Assembly (NCBI RefSeq): GCF_002024165.1
Contig: NZ_MWQN01000002.1
Coordinates: 434,001-498,000 of the forward strand
Source of the DNA: Embleya scabrispora
GTDB lineage: Bacteria; Actinomycetota; Actinomycetes; Streptomycetales; Streptomycetaceae
Direction of reading: 5' to 3'
DNA: 64,000 nucleotides
Within the stretch, counting starts at the first letter, position 1. Each line of letters begins with the position of its first letter. The translations under genes and the position numbers were made by a program. The notes under the pieces are model-generated. The model was not told the DNA's origin and did no database searches. It saw only the letters and a list, made by a program, of their open reading frames with translations. Shown here piece by piece: positions 8,240 through 16,522 of the stretch.

Positions 8240-9097
8240 ATGCGCGCAACCACCTCGCGTTCCACCGCCGACACCGGCTCCGCCCCGCGCCGCCGGCGCG
8301 GCCTGGTCGCCAAGGCGCTCACGGCCACGGGAGCCGCACTGGTGCTCGGCACCACGGCCTTCGCCGGCAGCGCCGGGGCGATCGTCAACGGGCAGGACTC
8401 GACCGAGAAGTACCAGTTCATGGCCTACGTCCCGATGAAGGCGGCGGGCGTGGACGCCGGGTGCGGGGCCACCCTGATCGATCGGCAGTGGGTGCTCACC
8501 GCGGCGCACTGCGTCGACCGTGAGCTGCCGATCGAACTGGCCGGGACGGTGCGGATCGGCAGCGAGAACCGCACGCAGGGCGGCACCGTCCGCAAGATCG
8601 ACAAGATCGTGATGCACCCCGGCTACTCGCAGCCGGCCGAGGAGGGTGGGTACAACGTCAACGACCTCGCGTTGATCCGCCTGGACCGGCCGGTCAAGGA
8701 GAAGCCGATCAAGCTCGCCAAGCAGGCCGGGCCGGTGGGCACGCCGACTCGACTCCTCGGCTTCGGCACGATCGTCGACCCGGACAGCCTGGAGAACGCG
8801 GTCTTCCCGAACCGGCTCCAGCAGTTGGACACCCGCCTGGGTACCAGCGCCGAGTGCAACGGCCGCACCGACGGCACGCGCCTGTGCACGGTCAGCCGCA
8901 AGCTCGATGCGATGGCCTGCTTCGGCGACTCCGGTGGCCCGCAGATCCAAAAGAACCGCGCCGGCCGGTGGGAGCTGATCGGCACCACCTCGGGCGACGG
9001 CGACGGCAAGCCGGGCTGCGCGACGGGCCCGGGTCTGTACACGAACGACACCGCGTACAAGAGCTGGATCCACAAGACGATCCGCGGCAACAAGTAA
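8240..9097 (+). CDS. Secreted trypsin-fold (S1) serine protease
   Basis: A 285-residue secreted chymotrypsin-fold protease. A basic N-terminus (RRRR) and a hydrophobic core (residues 30-42) form a signal peptide. The mature protein probably begins at Ile48 in AGA-IVNGQ, since a free IVNG amino terminus is typical of active S1 enzymes. The catalytic triad is complete: His90 (TAAHC), Asp142 (NDLAL) and Ser231 (GDSGGP). Counting back from the Ser, the residue at chymotrypsin position 189 is Met225, not the Asp of trypsin, so basic-residue specificity is unlikely. ATG 8240 has AAAGG about 8 nt upstream. A strong hairpin terminator follows the stop codon. Confidence 0.9.
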   Translation: MRATTSRSTADTGSAPRRRRGLVAKALTATGAALVLGTTAFAGSAGAIVNGQDSTEKYQFMAYVPMKAAGVDAGCGATLIDRQWVLTAAHCVDRELPIELAGTVRIGSENRTQGGTVRKIDKIVMHPGYSQPAEEGGYNVNDLALIRLDRPVKEKPIKLAKQAGPVGTPTRLLGFGTIVDPDSLENAVFPNRLQQLDTRLGTSAECNGRTDGTRLCTVSRKLDAMACFGDSGGPQIQKNRAGRWELIGTTSGDGDGKPGCATGPGLYTNDTAYKSWIHKTIRGNK

Positions 9098-9116
9098 CCC
9101 GACCCGCCACCCTGAA

Positions 9117-9165
9117 CGCCCGGCCCGCCCGACGTGGGACACCCCCGCGTCGGGCGGGCCGGGCG
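9117..9165 (+). terminator. Rho-independent-type hairpin after the serine protease
   Basis: An 18-bp perfect inverted repeat (9117-9134 and 9148-9165) with a 13-nt loop, starting 19 nt after the protease stop. There is no U-tract, as is usual in Streptomyces. Confidence 0.75.
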
Positions 9166-9228
9166 ACGGCCGCGTGGCGTGTCGAGGTGGTGCGCGGCTT
9201 CGAGGGCCGCGGGTGGTTGGATTCGGTC

Positions 9229-10209
9229 ATGTCGGTCATCGCCGTGCTCGCCCTCGACGGGGTTCCCGGGCACCAGCTCACCGCCCCCGGGCTGGTGTTC
9301 GGGGTCGCCGGGCGCGAACACCGCGGCGTCGAGTACGAGATCAGGATCTGTTCCGGGCCCGGTATGCGGGCGACCGGCGGCCCGGCCGGGTTGCGGATCG
9401 GCGCGCCGTACGGACTCGACGCCCTCGCGGACGCGGACGTCGTACTGGTCCCGGGCCACGACCGCCACCGGGACGCGCCGCCGGCCGGCGTCCTCGCGGC
9501 ACTGCGCGCGGCGGCGTCTCGCGGCGGCCGGATCGCCGCCGTCGACACCGGGGCCTTCACCCTCGCCGCGACCGGACTCCTGAGCGGACGCCGAGCCACC
9601 ACCAACCGCCGCCACACCGACGAACTGGCCGAACTCCACCCCGACATCGACGTCGACCCCCTCGGCGTCGCGATCGAGGACGGCCCCTTCCTCACCGCCG
9701 CGGGCGTCTTCGGCGGCGTCGACGTGTGCCTGCGGCTCCTGGCGCACGACCACGGCCGGCGGGTGGCCGAGGCGACGAGCCGGGAACTGATCACCCCGCT
9801 GCACGTGTACGCCGACGACGTGCAGGAGGCGATCGCCCGGGAGGTCGCCGACAGCGTCGGTCTGGACCCCACGCTGCGCTGGATGCGCGACCACCTCCAC
9901 GATCCGCTCACCGTCGCCGGCCTCGCCGCCCACGCCCGGACCAGCGTCAGCAGCCTCACCCGCCGCTTCCACGCGCACACGGGTCTGAGCCCGCTGCAAT
10001 ACCTGCTCCGCCTGCGCCTGGAAGAGGCCCAACGCCTGCTCCGGGAAACCGACCTTCCCGTCGAACTGATCGCGGACCGCACCGGCTTCGCCGCACCGGC
10101 CGCCATGCGCCGATACTTCCGCGCCCTCGGCGACACCACCCCGAGCGCCTACCGCCGGGCCTGCCGGGCCGCCGAGAACCGATCCCGCCGCCGGCCCGGA
10201 TCCGACTGA
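9229..10209 (+). CDS. GlxA-type regulator (DJ-1/PfpI domain + AraC HTH), copy 2
   Basis: A 326-residue paralogue of the regulator at 7062-8081, with the same order of domains: DJ-1/PfpI fold (1-190) and AraC HTH (about 220-310; TSVSSLTRRFHAHTGLSPLQ). The nucleophile position is again lost, but differently: VDTGAF, with Asp106 instead of Cys. The two copies point away from each other around the protease, which suggests an old duplication followed by ligand-site divergence. The ATG at 9229 sits 63 nt beyond the terminator hairpin, so it has its own promoter. Confidence 0.85.
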   Translation: MSVIAVLALDGVPGHQLTAPGLVFGVAGREHRGVEYEIRICSGPGMRATGGPAGLRIGAPYGLDALADADVVLVPGHDRHRDAPPAGVLAALRAAASRGGRIAAVDTGAFTLAATGLLSGRRATTNRRHTDELAELHPDIDVDPLGVAIEDGPFLTAAGVFGGVDVCLRLLAHDHGRRVAEATSRELITPLHVYADDVQEAIAREVADSVGLDPTLRWMRDHLHDPLTVAGLAAHARTSVSSLTRRFHAHTGLSPLQYLLRLRLEEAQRLLRETDLPVELIADRTGFAAPAAMRRYFRALGDTTPSAYRRACRAAENRSRRRPGSD

Positions 10210-10253
10210 GGCCGACCCGGGTGGGTGTGGTGCGCGCGGACGGGTCGGGCGCG

Positions 10254-11981
10254 CTACTTGGCCTCGGCGTAGGTGTGGGTCGCCGTCGGGACCAGGGGCA
10301 GCAGGACCGGGGTGTCGCCGAAGACCAGGGTCCGGGCCTCCTCCGCCGCCTCGGTGATCGCGGCGGATACCGCGTCGGTCAGGTCGGCGGGGCTGTGCAC
10401 GATGAACTCGTCGTGTTGGAAGAAGACCAGATGCGGGCGGCCCGACGGGGACGCGTCGTAGCGGGCGAGCCGGCGGCGCAGCGCGGCGAGCAGGGCCAGC
10501 GCCCAGTCGGCGGCACTGGCCTGGATGACGAAGTTGCGGGTGAAGCGGCCCCGGGCGCGCGTCGATTTGGCGCCCGCGTCGTCGGCGCGGTCGGCATCGG
10601 GTTCGCCGCTCGCGCCGGCCTCGGCGAGGTCGAGCCAGGCGGAGGAAGGCGGCGGGCAGGTACGCCCGAGGCGCGACCGTACGATGCCGCCCTCCTCGCC
10701 GGTGCGGGCGGCGGCCTCGACGTAGCCCATCGCGTCCGGATACCGCCGCCGCAGGGTGGTCAGGAGCGGGCCGATGTCGCCGCTGGTCTGCCCGTACATC
10801 GCGCCGAGCAGGCCGAGCTTGGCCTTGGCCCGATCGCCCTGGAAGGCGGCCTTGGCCAACGCCTCGTACAGGTCGCCGGCGGCGGCGGAACGGGCCAGCC
10901 CGGCGTCCCCCGACATCGCGGCCAGCACGCGCGGCTCCAACTGCGCGGCGTCGGCGACCACCAGCCGCCAACCGGGGTCGGCCACGACCGCGCCGCGCAG
11001 GACGCGCGGGATCTGCAGCGCGCCGCCGCCGCGTCCGGCCCAGCGGCCGGTGACGACGCCGCCGACCACGTACTCGGGGCGGAATCGGCCGCCGCGCACC
11101 CAGGTGTCCTGCCACGCCCACCCGTGCGCGGCGTGCAGGCGGGCGAGTTCCTTGTACTTGATCAACAGGGCGGCGGCCGGGTGGGCCACGTCGCGCAGGT
11201 ACCAGGTGCGGGTGGAGGTGAGCCGTACGCCCTGATCGGCGAACGCCTTCATCACCTGCGGATGCGAGTCGGGGTTGAACGCCCGTCCGCCGAGCGCCGC
11301 GCGCAGTTGCTCGGCCAGGTCGACGAGGTGTTGCGGCGGCGCGCCGGCGACCCGGGGCCGGGCGCCGAGCAGTTCGGTGAGCAGCGCGTCGTGTACGTCC
11401 ACCCGCCAGGGCAGCCCGTCGGCGGCCATCTCGGCCGCGGCCAGCCCGCCGGCCGACTCGGCGGCGACCAGGAGCCGGAAGCGGGAGCGGCGGGCGGCGT
11501 CCTCGATCGCCTCGATGCGGCGCACCTGGTCGGCGTGCACCGCCACCACGGCCTCCAGCGCGTCGACGCCGGCGGGCAGCCGCAGCCGATCGGGCACGAA
11601 CAGGCTGTCCTGCGCGTCGGCGGCACCGATCGGCAGGTCGTCGGGCACCGGCAGGCCCTTCAGCCGGGCCCAGGCCGCGCCCAGCGAGCGGGGTTCGCCG
11701 ACCCGCTCCTCGTGCGCGAGCAGCAGCGACTCGACCAGCGCGAGGTCATGGCAGCGGCTCACCCGGGAGGGCAACAGCGGCGCATACGCACTCTCCGCCG
11801 AGGCCCACACCCATCGGGGCGGTACCGGCGCGGCCTCGAAGTCGGCCACCGCCGCGACCAGATCGGCCACATGGACGGCCGCCCCGAGTGGCACCCCGTC
11901 GTCCCCGAGCGGCCGCAGCCACCCTCCGTGCCCATAGGCGTCGGCCGCCACCGCCACGCGGGGCGCCCTCACCCGCACCAC
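10254..11981 (-). CDS. Family A (Pol I-like) DNA polymerase with degenerate 3'-5' exonuclease domain
   Basis: About 575 residues. The C-terminal half is a family A polymerase palm and fingers. Motif A is VADAAQLEPRVLAAMSGD (catalytic Asp near residue 344), the O-helix is DRAKAKLGLLGAMYGQ, and motif C is FFQHDEF with the second catalytic Asp. The N-terminal 200 residues occupy the exonuclease position, but I cannot find the DxE or YxxxD metal ligands, so proofreading is probably absent. It is much shorter than replicative Pol I (about 900 aa) and lacks the 5' nuclease. Actinomycetes carry such second Pol I-like proteins, presumably for repair. The GTG at 11981 is a best guess; 11978 and 11972 are also possible. 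Confidence 0.8.
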   Translation of the reverse strand: MVRVRAPRVAVAADAYGHGGWLRPLGDDGVPLGAAVHVADLVAAVADFEAAPVPPRWVWASAESAYAPLLPSRVSRCHDLALVESLLLAHEERVGEPRSLGAAWARLKGLPVPDDLPIGAADAQDSLFVPDRLRLPAGVDALEAVVAVHADQVRRIEAIEDAARRSRFRLLVAAESAGGLAAAEMAADGLPWRVDVHDALLTELLGARPRVAGAPPQHLVDLAEQLRAALGGRAFNPDSHPQVMKAFADQGVRLTSTRTWYLRDVAHPAAALLIKYKELARLHAAHGWAWQDTWVRGGRFRPEYVVGGVVTGRWAGRGGGALQIPRVLRGAVVADPGWRLVVADAAQLEPRVLAAMSGDAGLARSAAAGDLYEALAKAAFQGDRAKAKLGLLGAMYGQTSGDIGPLLTTLRRRYPDAMGYVEAAARTGEEGGIVRSRLGRTCPPPSSAWLDLAEAGASGEPDADRADDAGAKSTRARGRFTRNFVIQASAADWALALLAALRRRLARYDASPSGRPHLVFFQHDEFIVHSPADLTDAVSAAITEAAEEARTLVFGDTPVLLPLVPTATHTYAEAK

Positions 11982-12173
11982 GCCCTCGGCCGGGCCCGGT
12001 CGACCGGGGCACGGCACACCCCGCACCGAGTCGAACCCACGGCCGACCTCCTCCCGCCGCACCGAATGCGCACGAACCACCCACAACCGGCAAGACCGCC
12101 GACCGACGAACACTACCTGCCGCCCCCGACAGAGACGGCGCCGACGCGAACGGGGGCGCGGGCGGGCGGTCGG

Positions 12174-13145
12174 TCAGGGGGAGGCCGCGTAGCGGTCGGC
12201 GGCGGCCATGGCGCGGTCGTGCAGGGACGCGCGCAACGACCGGGGGGCCAGTGCCTCGGCGTCCGGGTCCAGTTGCCACAGGGCCCATTCGGCGTGGCGG
12301 GCGTCCTGGAAGGTCACTTCGAGGCGCAGTCGGCCGTCCGCCTCCGGCTCCTCGGCGCGCACGGCCAGCGCGGTGGCCAACAACTCCTCCCGCCGTGCCG
12401 GGTTCACCCGCACCTGCACGGCGAATTGTTCGTCGGCCAGGAACTGCGCACAGCGTTCTCGCCAGATCCGGTCCAGGTCGACCCGGTTCGGCCGCTCCGC
12501 CGGTTCGGGAAGTTCCTCGGCGGCCAGCACCCGGGACAGGCGGTATGTGCGGTCCTCGCCGGCTCGGGTGGCCAGCAGATAGCCCCGATCGCGCACGGTG
12601 ACCAGGCCGATCGGGTCCACCGTGCGCCACGTCGGCTCCCCACCGGCGGCCGCGTAGTGGATCCGGAGCCGGTGTCCGGCCAGCACCGCGCGCCGGACCT
12701 CGATCATCGCCGTACCGGGCACCTCCTCGGCCGGCGACCGGCGGGAGAGCAGGTCCGTCTCCGGCTCGACGAGAAACCGCTGCGCCGCGTCGTTCGCGGT
12801 GGCCCGATGGCTTTCGGGCAGCGCGTCGACCACTTTGCGCATCGCCGAGGCGAGCGCCGACCCGAGGCCGAACACCTGCTCGCCGCGCCCCGATCCGGCG
12901 GCGAGCAGGGCGAGGGCCTCGTCGTGGTTCAGCCCGGTGAGCTCGGTCCGGAAACCGGGTGACAGCACGAACCCGCCGTGCCGACCGCGCTCGGCGTACA
13001 CCGGGACGCCGGCCGCGGACAGCGCCTCGATGTCGCGCAGCACCGTGCGCGTGGACACCTCCAGCTCGTCGGCCAGCGTGGCGGCGGTCAACCGACCGCG
13101 CTGCCGCAGCAACAACACCAGCGAAACCAAGCGATCCGCGCGCAC
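12174..13145 (-). CDS. HTH-11/WYL-domain transcriptional regulator
   Basis: A 323-residue DeoR-like regulator. A winged HTH occupies residues 1-60 (RADRLVSLVLLLRQRGRLTA, STRTVLRDIEALSAAGVPVY). A WYL ligand-binding domain follows from about residue 130 (VDPIGLVTVRDRGYLLATRA), with a C-terminal WCX extension. WYL proteins sense nucleic-acid-derived or small-molecule ligands and often control DNA-damage or defence genes. I start at the GTG at 13145 because the family begins at RADRLVSL; a TTG ten codons earlier is possible. It is divergent from ridA with 137 bp between them, so ridA is the probable target. Confidence 0.85.
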   Translation of the reverse strand: MRADRLVSLVLLLRQRGRLTAATLADELEVSTRTVLRDIEALSAAGVPVYAERGRHGGFVLSPGFRTELTGLNHDEALALLAAGSGRGEQVFGLGSALASAMRKVVDALPESHRATANDAAQRFLVEPETDLLSRRSPAEEVPGTAMIEVRRAVLAGHRLRIHYAAAGGEPTWRTVDPIGLVTVRDRGYLLATRAGEDRTYRLSRVLAAEELPEPAERPNRVDLDRIWRERCAQFLADEQFAVQVRVNPARREELLATALAVRAEEPEADGRLRLEVTFQDARHAEWALWQLDPDAEALAPRSLRASLHDRAMAAADRYAASP

Positions 13146-13282
13146 CTCGAGAATTTTATCGGAATACCTGACCAAGGATGTCGTGATTCATTGCGAGGCT
13201 CTTCCCACGACGTCGGAGGCGGCCGTCGGGCCGCCGGACGTACGTATTTCCGACACCTGTGAAACCTGCGAATGGAGCCGAC

Positions 13283-13684
13283 GTGGCAATGGAACGAACG
13301 GCAGTCAACCCGGTGACGTGGTCGACGGAGCTCGGGTTCAACCAGGGAGAGGTCGTCTCCGGGCACACCCGGACCCTGTACTGCTCCGGGCAGACCGCGA
13401 TGAGCGCCGAGGGCAAGCCGGAGCACGACGGCGACATGGCGGCGCAGTTGGCGCTGACCCTCGACAACCTGGAGGCCGTTCTCGGCGAGGCCGGCATGTC
13501 CATCGCGAACCTGATCCGGCTCAACGTCTACACGACCGACGTCGATCTGCTCTTTCGACACTATGGCGTGCTGGCGTCACGATTGGGCGCCGCCGGGGTG
13601 GCGCCGACCACCACGATGCTCGGCGTGACCCGGTTGGCGATCCCGACCCTGATGGTCGAACTCGAGGGGACCGCGGTCGCCTGA
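13283..13684 (+). CDS. RidA/YjgF-family imine deaminase
   Basis: A 133-residue RidA-like protein. It contains GHTRTLYCSGQTAMSAEGKP, the DMAAQLALTLDNLEAVL helix, and the C-terminal TLMVELEGTAVA strand found in the trimeric imine/enamine deaminases. The canonical substrate Arg of RidA (in RxCx motifs) is not obvious here, so it may belong to a Rid subfamily of unknown substrate. GTG 13283 has GGAG 5 nt upstream; an ATG two codons later is an alternative. It is divergent from the WYL regulator and convergent with the sigma factor, with a strong hairpin at the junction. Confidence 0.8.
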   Translation: MAMERTAVNPVTWSTELGFNQGEVVSGHTRTLYCSGQTAMSAEGKPEHDGDMAAQLALTLDNLEAVLGEAGMSIANLIRLNVYTTDVDLLFRHYGVLASRLGAAGVAPTTTMLGVTRLAIPTLMVELEGTAVA

Positions 13685-13733
13685 CGCGGACTCGGCGCAC
13701 GAAGCGGGGCGCCGCCGACGGGCCGACGCCGCC

Positions 13734-13784
13734 CCCGCCCGAGGGCACGCCGCGCGCGGGTCGCGTGGCGTGCCCTCGGGCGGG
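13734..13784. terminator. Bidirectional terminator between ridA-like and sigma factor genes
   Basis: A perfect 18-bp inverted repeat (13734-13751 and 13767-13784) with a 15-nt loop. Its right arm ends exactly one base before the stop codon of the minus-strand sigma factor gene, so it serves both convergent transcripts. Confidence 0.8.
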
Positions 13785-14579
13785 TCAACCGGCTTTGCGG
13801 TGGGCGGCGGGGCGGGGCTCCGCGCAGTCGTGGCCGGCTCCGTCGGCCTCGCGCAGGAGTGCGATCAGGTCGCTTCGGGCTCTGGCGACGCGGGAGCGTA
13901 CGGTGCCGATCGGGCAGCCGGCGATGACGGCCGCCTCGGCGTAGCCGAAGTCGAGCACCTGGGTCAGGACGAATGCCTCCCGTCGGGCCGGATGCAGCGC
14001 GCCGAACAGGTCGTCGAGGGCCAGGCCCTCCTCGAAGCCGGGACGGGTGATGTCCTGACGGCGTTCGGCGACTTCCACCCAGTCGTCGACGGCGGCGGTA
14101 CGGGGCCGCGCGGCCGCCGCGCGGTACCGGTCGACGACGGTGCGTCGGGCGATGGACAACAACCAGGTCCGGACCGAGGACGCCCCCGTGAAACGCGGCA
14201 GCGCCGTCCAGGCCCGCAGGTACGTCTCCTGGGTGAGGTCGTCCGCGCTCTGGACATCGGTCAGGTAGGCGACGAAGCGCCATACGTCGCGATGCGTGCC
14301 CCGGACGAAGTCGTCCACGGCCTCCGGGTCACCGGCCGCACCGGCCAGGGCCCGCGCGGTCAGGTCGAAATCGGGCGTCGAATCCCCCGAGCGGCGGGAG
14401 TCGAGCGGGGTCACCGAGGCGGTGCGGTCGCCGCGCGGGGCTTCGGTAGCGCGGGACGGATCGGGCGTGGGCTGTGCGGTACGGCGCCCCGGGGGGCGCA
14501 GCATCACGGTCGTCGCGAGGGCCGGCGGTCGGTGTTCGGGCCGGTGTTCCGGTCGGGTGACAGGGTGGAGAGCAGACAT
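13785..14579 (-). CDS. ECF-type RNA polymerase sigma factor
   Basis: A 264-residue sigma-70 family protein with region 2 (WRFVAYLTDVQSADDLTQET, YLRAWTALPRF) and region 4 (LHPARREAFVLTQVLDFGYA, then AGCPIGTVRSRVARARSDL). The 90 residues before region 2 are proline- and arginine-rich and probably unstructured; most ECF factors lack such a tail. ATG 14579 has GAGGA 8 nt upstream, which decides the start over an ATG six codons earlier. No anti-sigma factor gene lies next to it. Its target promoters cannot be derived here. Confidence 0.8.
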   Translation of the reverse strand: MSALHPVTRPEHRPEHRPPALATTVMLRPPGRRTAQPTPDPSRATEAPRGDRTASVTPLDSRRSGDSTPDFDLTARALAGAAGDPEAVDDFVRGTHRDVWRFVAYLTDVQSADDLTQETYLRAWTALPRFTGASSVRTWLLSIARRTVVDRYRAAAARPRTAAVDDWVEVAERRQDITRPGFEEGLALDDLFGALHPARREAFVLTQVLDFGYAEAAVIAGCPIGTVRSRVARARSDLIALLREADGAGHDCAEPRPAAHRKAG

Positions 14580-14998
14580 GGTCCACGTCCTCGTCATGCG
14601 GGCGGCGATCGATCGGCGCCGGGCGGATCGATGCCGAGCGGGTGGAGGGGCGCGCGCCGGGAGCCGAGTGCGGCGGTGCCTGCGACTCGGACTCGACGAC
14701 GCTGCGATGGAGCACCCGAGGACACACCGGGCCGGCTCGTACATTTCGGCAACGGCGTGAAGAACCGCACCATGGCCGCGAGAACCGGGGAACGTCTCCC
14801 GGTCACGACACCGGTGTCACTCGGGTGATCGGTACGCCTGAATCCACCGGCCACGATGCGACGACGGCCGGAGGCGCCGACGCGCACGCGGGACGCGCCC
14901 GGATCGGGCGGGGTCACCGTGCCGAAGGCACCACGGACCCGGCCGTCCCGCGCGGACGTGCGTGCGCCGGAGCGCACACGGGTGGACGTCGGTGGACG
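14580..14998. other. Non-coding stretch upstream of the ECF sigma factor
   Basis: A 419-bp region between the sigma factor start and the 3' end of the copper-locus membrane protein. It should hold the sigma factor promoter. I see a tandem GGTGGACGTC repeat near 14980-15000 but no convincing gene or hairpin. Confidence 0.4.
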
Positions 14999-15808
14999 TC
15001 AGGCGTACAGCGCCGCCGGCGGCCCTCGACCCGGTAGCGGTCGGCTGACCCACTTGGGGACGGCCCGTACCCGACGCCGGCTCGCCCTCGGCATCGCGGG
15101 GCGGCCGGTGGCGATCGGCGACGTCCAGGCGCCGAACAGCGCGAGCACCACGGTGCCCGCCATCGTGGCGAGCAGGCGCAGCAGTCGGAAGACCGCCTTC
15201 TCGCCGTGCCGCAACCACAGGCCGCACCCGAGCGCGGCGAGCACGTGTGCGGCGAACATTCCGGTACCGCCGTGTCCCAAAACGGACATCAGCGCACTGT
15301 CGTGGTTCATCCCGCCCATCCCGGAACCGGAACCGGCAGCGGAACCGGCCGTGTGGTGCCCACCGGAGCCGGACGGCGGTCCGCCGAAGCCGGCCGCCGC
15401 CGGGGACTGTCGGGCCAGGTCCGGGTCCAGCCGCATCCGGATCAGCAGTTCGGCCACCGAGTGGGTCGGCGCGTCACCGGGGCGGTCGTCGTTGCACAGC
15501 AGGACCTGGAGCCATTCGGAGCGAAAGCGGGCCGCGCCGGTCGGCTCGGCGACCGGTTGCCGGGCCAGTGTGAACAACGTGTGCAACCCGGCCTGGGCGG
15601 CCAGTACGGCGGCCGTGATCGCACCCAGACCACGTTCGCGATCGGCCACGGCCCAGGCCAGTACGCCGATCCCGGCCCCGGCCCCGACCGGGGCGACCCA
15701 GTGCACCGGGGCGTCGGACATCAGTGTGTGCCCGAACAGCGCAAGCAACACACAGACCACCGCGAACATCGCGGCGCGAACGGCTCGAAGCACGGACCGG
15801 GCAGGCAT
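14999..15808 (-). CDS. Copper-locus membrane protein, uncharacterised
   Basis: A 269-residue protein with about five membrane segments (residues 10-30, 35-55, 60-85, 185-205, 215-235). Between TM3 and TM4 lies a flexible Gly-, His- and Met-rich region (GGHHTAGS, GMGGMNHDSALMSVLGHGG) that looks suited to bind copper. It is transcribed divergently from the CopA operon across a 339-bp promoter region, and this supports a copper role. ATG 15808 has GAGG 6-7 nt upstream; another ATG is four codons earlier. I do not recognise a characterised family. Confidence 0.65.
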   Translation of the reverse strand: MPARSVLRAVRAAMFAVVCVLLALFGHTLMSDAPVHWVAPVGAGAGIGVLAWAVADRERGLGAITAAVLAAQAGLHTLFTLARQPVAEPTGAARFRSEWLQVLLCNDDRPGDAPTHSVAELLIRMRLDPDLARQSPAAAGFGGPPSGSGGHHTAGSAAGSGSGMGGMNHDSALMSVLGHGGTGMFAAHVLAALGCGLWLRHGEKAVFRLLRLLATMAGTVVLALFGAWTSPIATGRPAMPRASRRRVRAVPKWVSRPLPGRGPPAALYA

Positions 15809-16147
15809 GGTGAGCCTCATATTCCCATCCACGGGCGCCGATCGGACCCGGGGGTGGCCACCCACTTCCCGAACTTCTCCCGAACCCCGCCGAAACCCGG
15901 ACCGAACTCGACCCCGAATCCGCCCGGAAGCCGATCGGAACCGGCACAGGGTCGGCACGGAATGGGCACGGAGTCGGCGCGGAATCGACGCCGAGGGCGG
16001 CAACCCCCCGCCGCCTGCCGCCGGTCCGCGTCGTCCCGAGCGTCCACCGGGAGTCCGCGCGAATCGTGTCGTCCGGGAACCAGGCATGATCGCCGGCCGA
16101 CTACCGGGGTGCCCTCGCCCGCCGAACCGATCCCTGGAGCCCGATTC
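15809..16147. promoter_or_regulatory. Divergent copper-locus promoter with helically phased CCGAA/CGGAA repeats
   Basis: A 339-bp region between divergent copper-related genes. CCGAA occurs at 15869, 15880, 15890, 15902 and 15914 (spacing 10-12). The mirror element CGGAA then occurs at 15936, 15958 and 15980, exactly 22 bp apart, with CGGAG in the half-way slot at 15969. One-turn and two-turn spacing puts all elements on one DNA face. No coding sequence is evident. Confidence 0.6.
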
Positions 16148-16522
16148 ATGCCCGTGTTCGCCGGTGGACCCGACCCCCGGGATCGCCCCCGGCACCCGCG
16201 CCTGCGCCCGCCGTTCCGGCCACGGGCCGCCGGAGTCGCCGGAGTTGCCGAGGTCACCCCGGATTCGCCCTCGCGTCCGACGGCGGCGTCGCGTCGGGCC
16301 GGCTCGGCGCCCGGTACGGTGCTCGCCTTTCTCGGCCTGCTCCTGGTGCTGTTCGCCGTCGCGTTCACGATCGGCCGCCAGGCCGGCCCCGTGGCGCCCG
16401 ACCTGCGCAAGCCGGGTCCGCCCGGGGCGCCGGTCAAGATGGGCGACGAGGGCGGCGGTCACGGCCGGATGGGCCTGGGCGGACCCGACGCCCGCCCCCG
16501 CGCCTTCGGCGCCGCCCTGTGA
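16148..16522 (+). CDS. Small membrane protein preceding copper ATPase
   Basis: A 124-residue protein with a proline/arginine-rich N-terminus (about 45 aa), one transmembrane helix (TVLAFLGLLLVLFAVAFTIG, about residues 58-77) and a short outer tail containing HGRMGLGG. ATG 16148 has GGAG 9 nt upstream. Its TGA overlaps the GTG of the ATPase gene by 4 nt, so translation is coupled and the protein is probably an accessory or metal-delivery subunit. I do not recognise a named family. Confidence 0.6.
   Translation: MPVFAGGPDPRDRPRHPRLRPPFRPRAAGVAGVAEVTPDSPSRPTAASRRAGSAPGTVLAFLGLLLVLFAVAFTIGRQAGPVAPDLRKPGPPGAPVKMGDEGGGHGRMGLGGPDARPRAFGAAL

Noticed and set aside
9174-12962. A 1260-codon + strand open frame
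   Set aside because: It is antisense or out of frame to the GlxA, polymerase and WYL genes and is Arg/Gly/Pro-rich, typical of GC-rich shadow frames.
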